A stretch of DNA of 41,923 nt from Gemmatimonadota bacterium (GTDB lineage: Bacteria > Latescibacterota > UBA2968 > UBA8231): contig PATE01000053.1 in the NCBI GenBank assembly GCA_002712305.1, positions 15,707 to 57,629 on the forward strand. The letters run 5' to 3'. A program made the position numbers and the translations under genes. Positions 41,638 to 41,923 of the stretch are shown piece after piece. The first letter of the stretch is position 1. Each line of letters starts with the position of its first letter. Under the pieces are notes generated by a model. That model had not been told where the DNA came from and searched no databases. It worked only from the letters and a program-made list of their open reading frames with translations.

Positions 41638-41923
41638 ATGACAGAGGTGATGAGCGACAAAGATCTGCTGGATGCCCTCGACTTCGGTCATCCGGGTCTG
41701 GAGTCGGTTGGAGAAGCGATGTCGGCAGGGGATCTGGGTGCGGCCAAGCAGCGCCTGATCGCCTACTTCCGCAACCGGAAGGACGCCGGAACAGAGGCGG
41801 TCTCACCCGAGCCAAACGATCAGCCCGAAGCCTTCTCGGAGCGTGGCGAGCAGTTGTGTCGAGAGTTGGCCGCCAGAGACTGGCTTTCGGTTACCGATCC
41901 GGAAGCCACCCCGGAGCGCCTGT
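41638..41923 (+). CDS. heparinase II/III-like polysaccharide lyase, N-terminus (cut by window end)
   Basis: The frame from ATG 41638 (or ATG 41650) runs off the window. The first 95 residues are helical. LLDALDFGHPGLESVGEAMS and AGDLGAAKQRLIAYFRNRKD are the typical opening of heparinase II/III-family proteins, in which an alpha/alpha toroid precedes the lyase sandwich. The catalytic part lies outside the window, so the assignment depends on the N-terminal pattern alone. No signal peptide is seen in the available part. Such enzymes cleave uronate-containing polysaccharides, which would suit the nearby mannonate-dehydratase-like and SelA-like genes. Confidence 0.55.
   Translation, partial: MTEVMSDKDLLDALDFGHPGLESVGEAMSAGDLGAAKQRLIAYFRNRKDAGTEAVSPEPNDQPEAFSERGEQLCRELAARDWLSVTDPEATPERL

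Noticed and set aside
1-41923. CRISPR arrays, insertion sequences, integrase or att sites
   Set aside because: No regularly spaced direct repeats, transposase or integrase motifs, or terminal inverted repeats were seen. The decayed genes are explained by point lesions and deletions.

Overview
The window is a GC-rich (about 60%), densely packed stretch of bacterial chromosome. There is no rRNA, tRNA, CRISPR array, insertion sequence or phage module that I can recognise. The gene content is typical of uncultivated marine or sponge-associated heterotrophs of the Latescibacterota/Poribacteria type: three phytanoyl-CoA-dioxygenase-like proteins, enolase-superfamily dehydratases, Gfo/Idh oxidoreductases, xylose-isomerase-like TIM barrels, a secreted PQQ-type dehydrogenase with a C-terminal FlgD/T9SS-like sorting domain, cytochrome-c-fused copper oxidases and a heparinase II/III-like gene. 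The lineage is an inference from gene content only; there is no marker gene in the window.

Layout. 1-3.8 kb: SIS protein (possibly cut by the window edge), secreted Nudix-like protein, then a two-gene unit of a haem c/type-2-copper monooxygenase-like lipoprotein and a PHP-fold protein. 3.8-8.0 kb: a secernin-like C69 hydrolase with an SDR (minus strand), divergent from a Gfo/Idh plus TIM-barrel isomerase pair. 8.0-13.7 kb: secreted PQQ sugar dehydrogenase, aldo/keto reductase, a truncated LamG/DUF1080-like remnant, EVE protein, muconate-lactonizing-type enolase and PhyH. 13.7-22.4 kb: an atypical enolase-superfamily protein and a small outer-membrane-like protein, then a minus-strand operon encoding a carbohydrate importer. 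In it a solute-binding protein is fused to a MalF-type permease, and a MalG-type permease carries a giant periplasmic insert. The permeases are followed by a PhyH dioxygenase and an SDR. A small HTH gene lies divergent from the operon. 22.4-30.2 kb: retropepsin-like protease, a double alpha/beta-hydrolase, PhyH, amidohydrolase, isomerase, lipoprotein, MOSC protein and a wrecked Leu/Ile/Val-type binding-protein pseudogene. 30.3-33.2 kb: an acyl-CoA synthetase fused to an AcuI/YhdH-type acryloyl-CoA reductase. 33.3-41.9 kb: a remnant of a CO/xanthine dehydrogenase FAD subunit, a TIM-barrel glycosidase-like protein with a degenerate Gfo/Idh, a protein of unknown function, a mannonate-dehydratase-like protein, a GNAT gene followed in frame by a second readable segment after a TGA, a SelA-like PLP enzyme, and the start of a heparinase II/III-like gene.

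How it fits together. Most genes look like peripheral carbohydrate or uronate catabolism arranged as short two- to four-gene cassettes: uptake, oxidation or hydroxylation (PhyH, SDR, PQQ dehydrogenase), dehydration (enolases, UxuA-like) and isomerisation. The strongest candidates for something poorly described are three. The first is the importer operon, with a binding protein fused to one permease and five degenerate repeats of about 70 residues inserted in the other. The second is the synthetase-reductase fusion, which could convert acrylate to propionyl-CoA. The third is the haem-copper monooxygenase. Several decaying genes (10.7, 29.1-30.2, 33.3 and 39.1 kb) show ongoing gene loss in a large catabolic repertoire.
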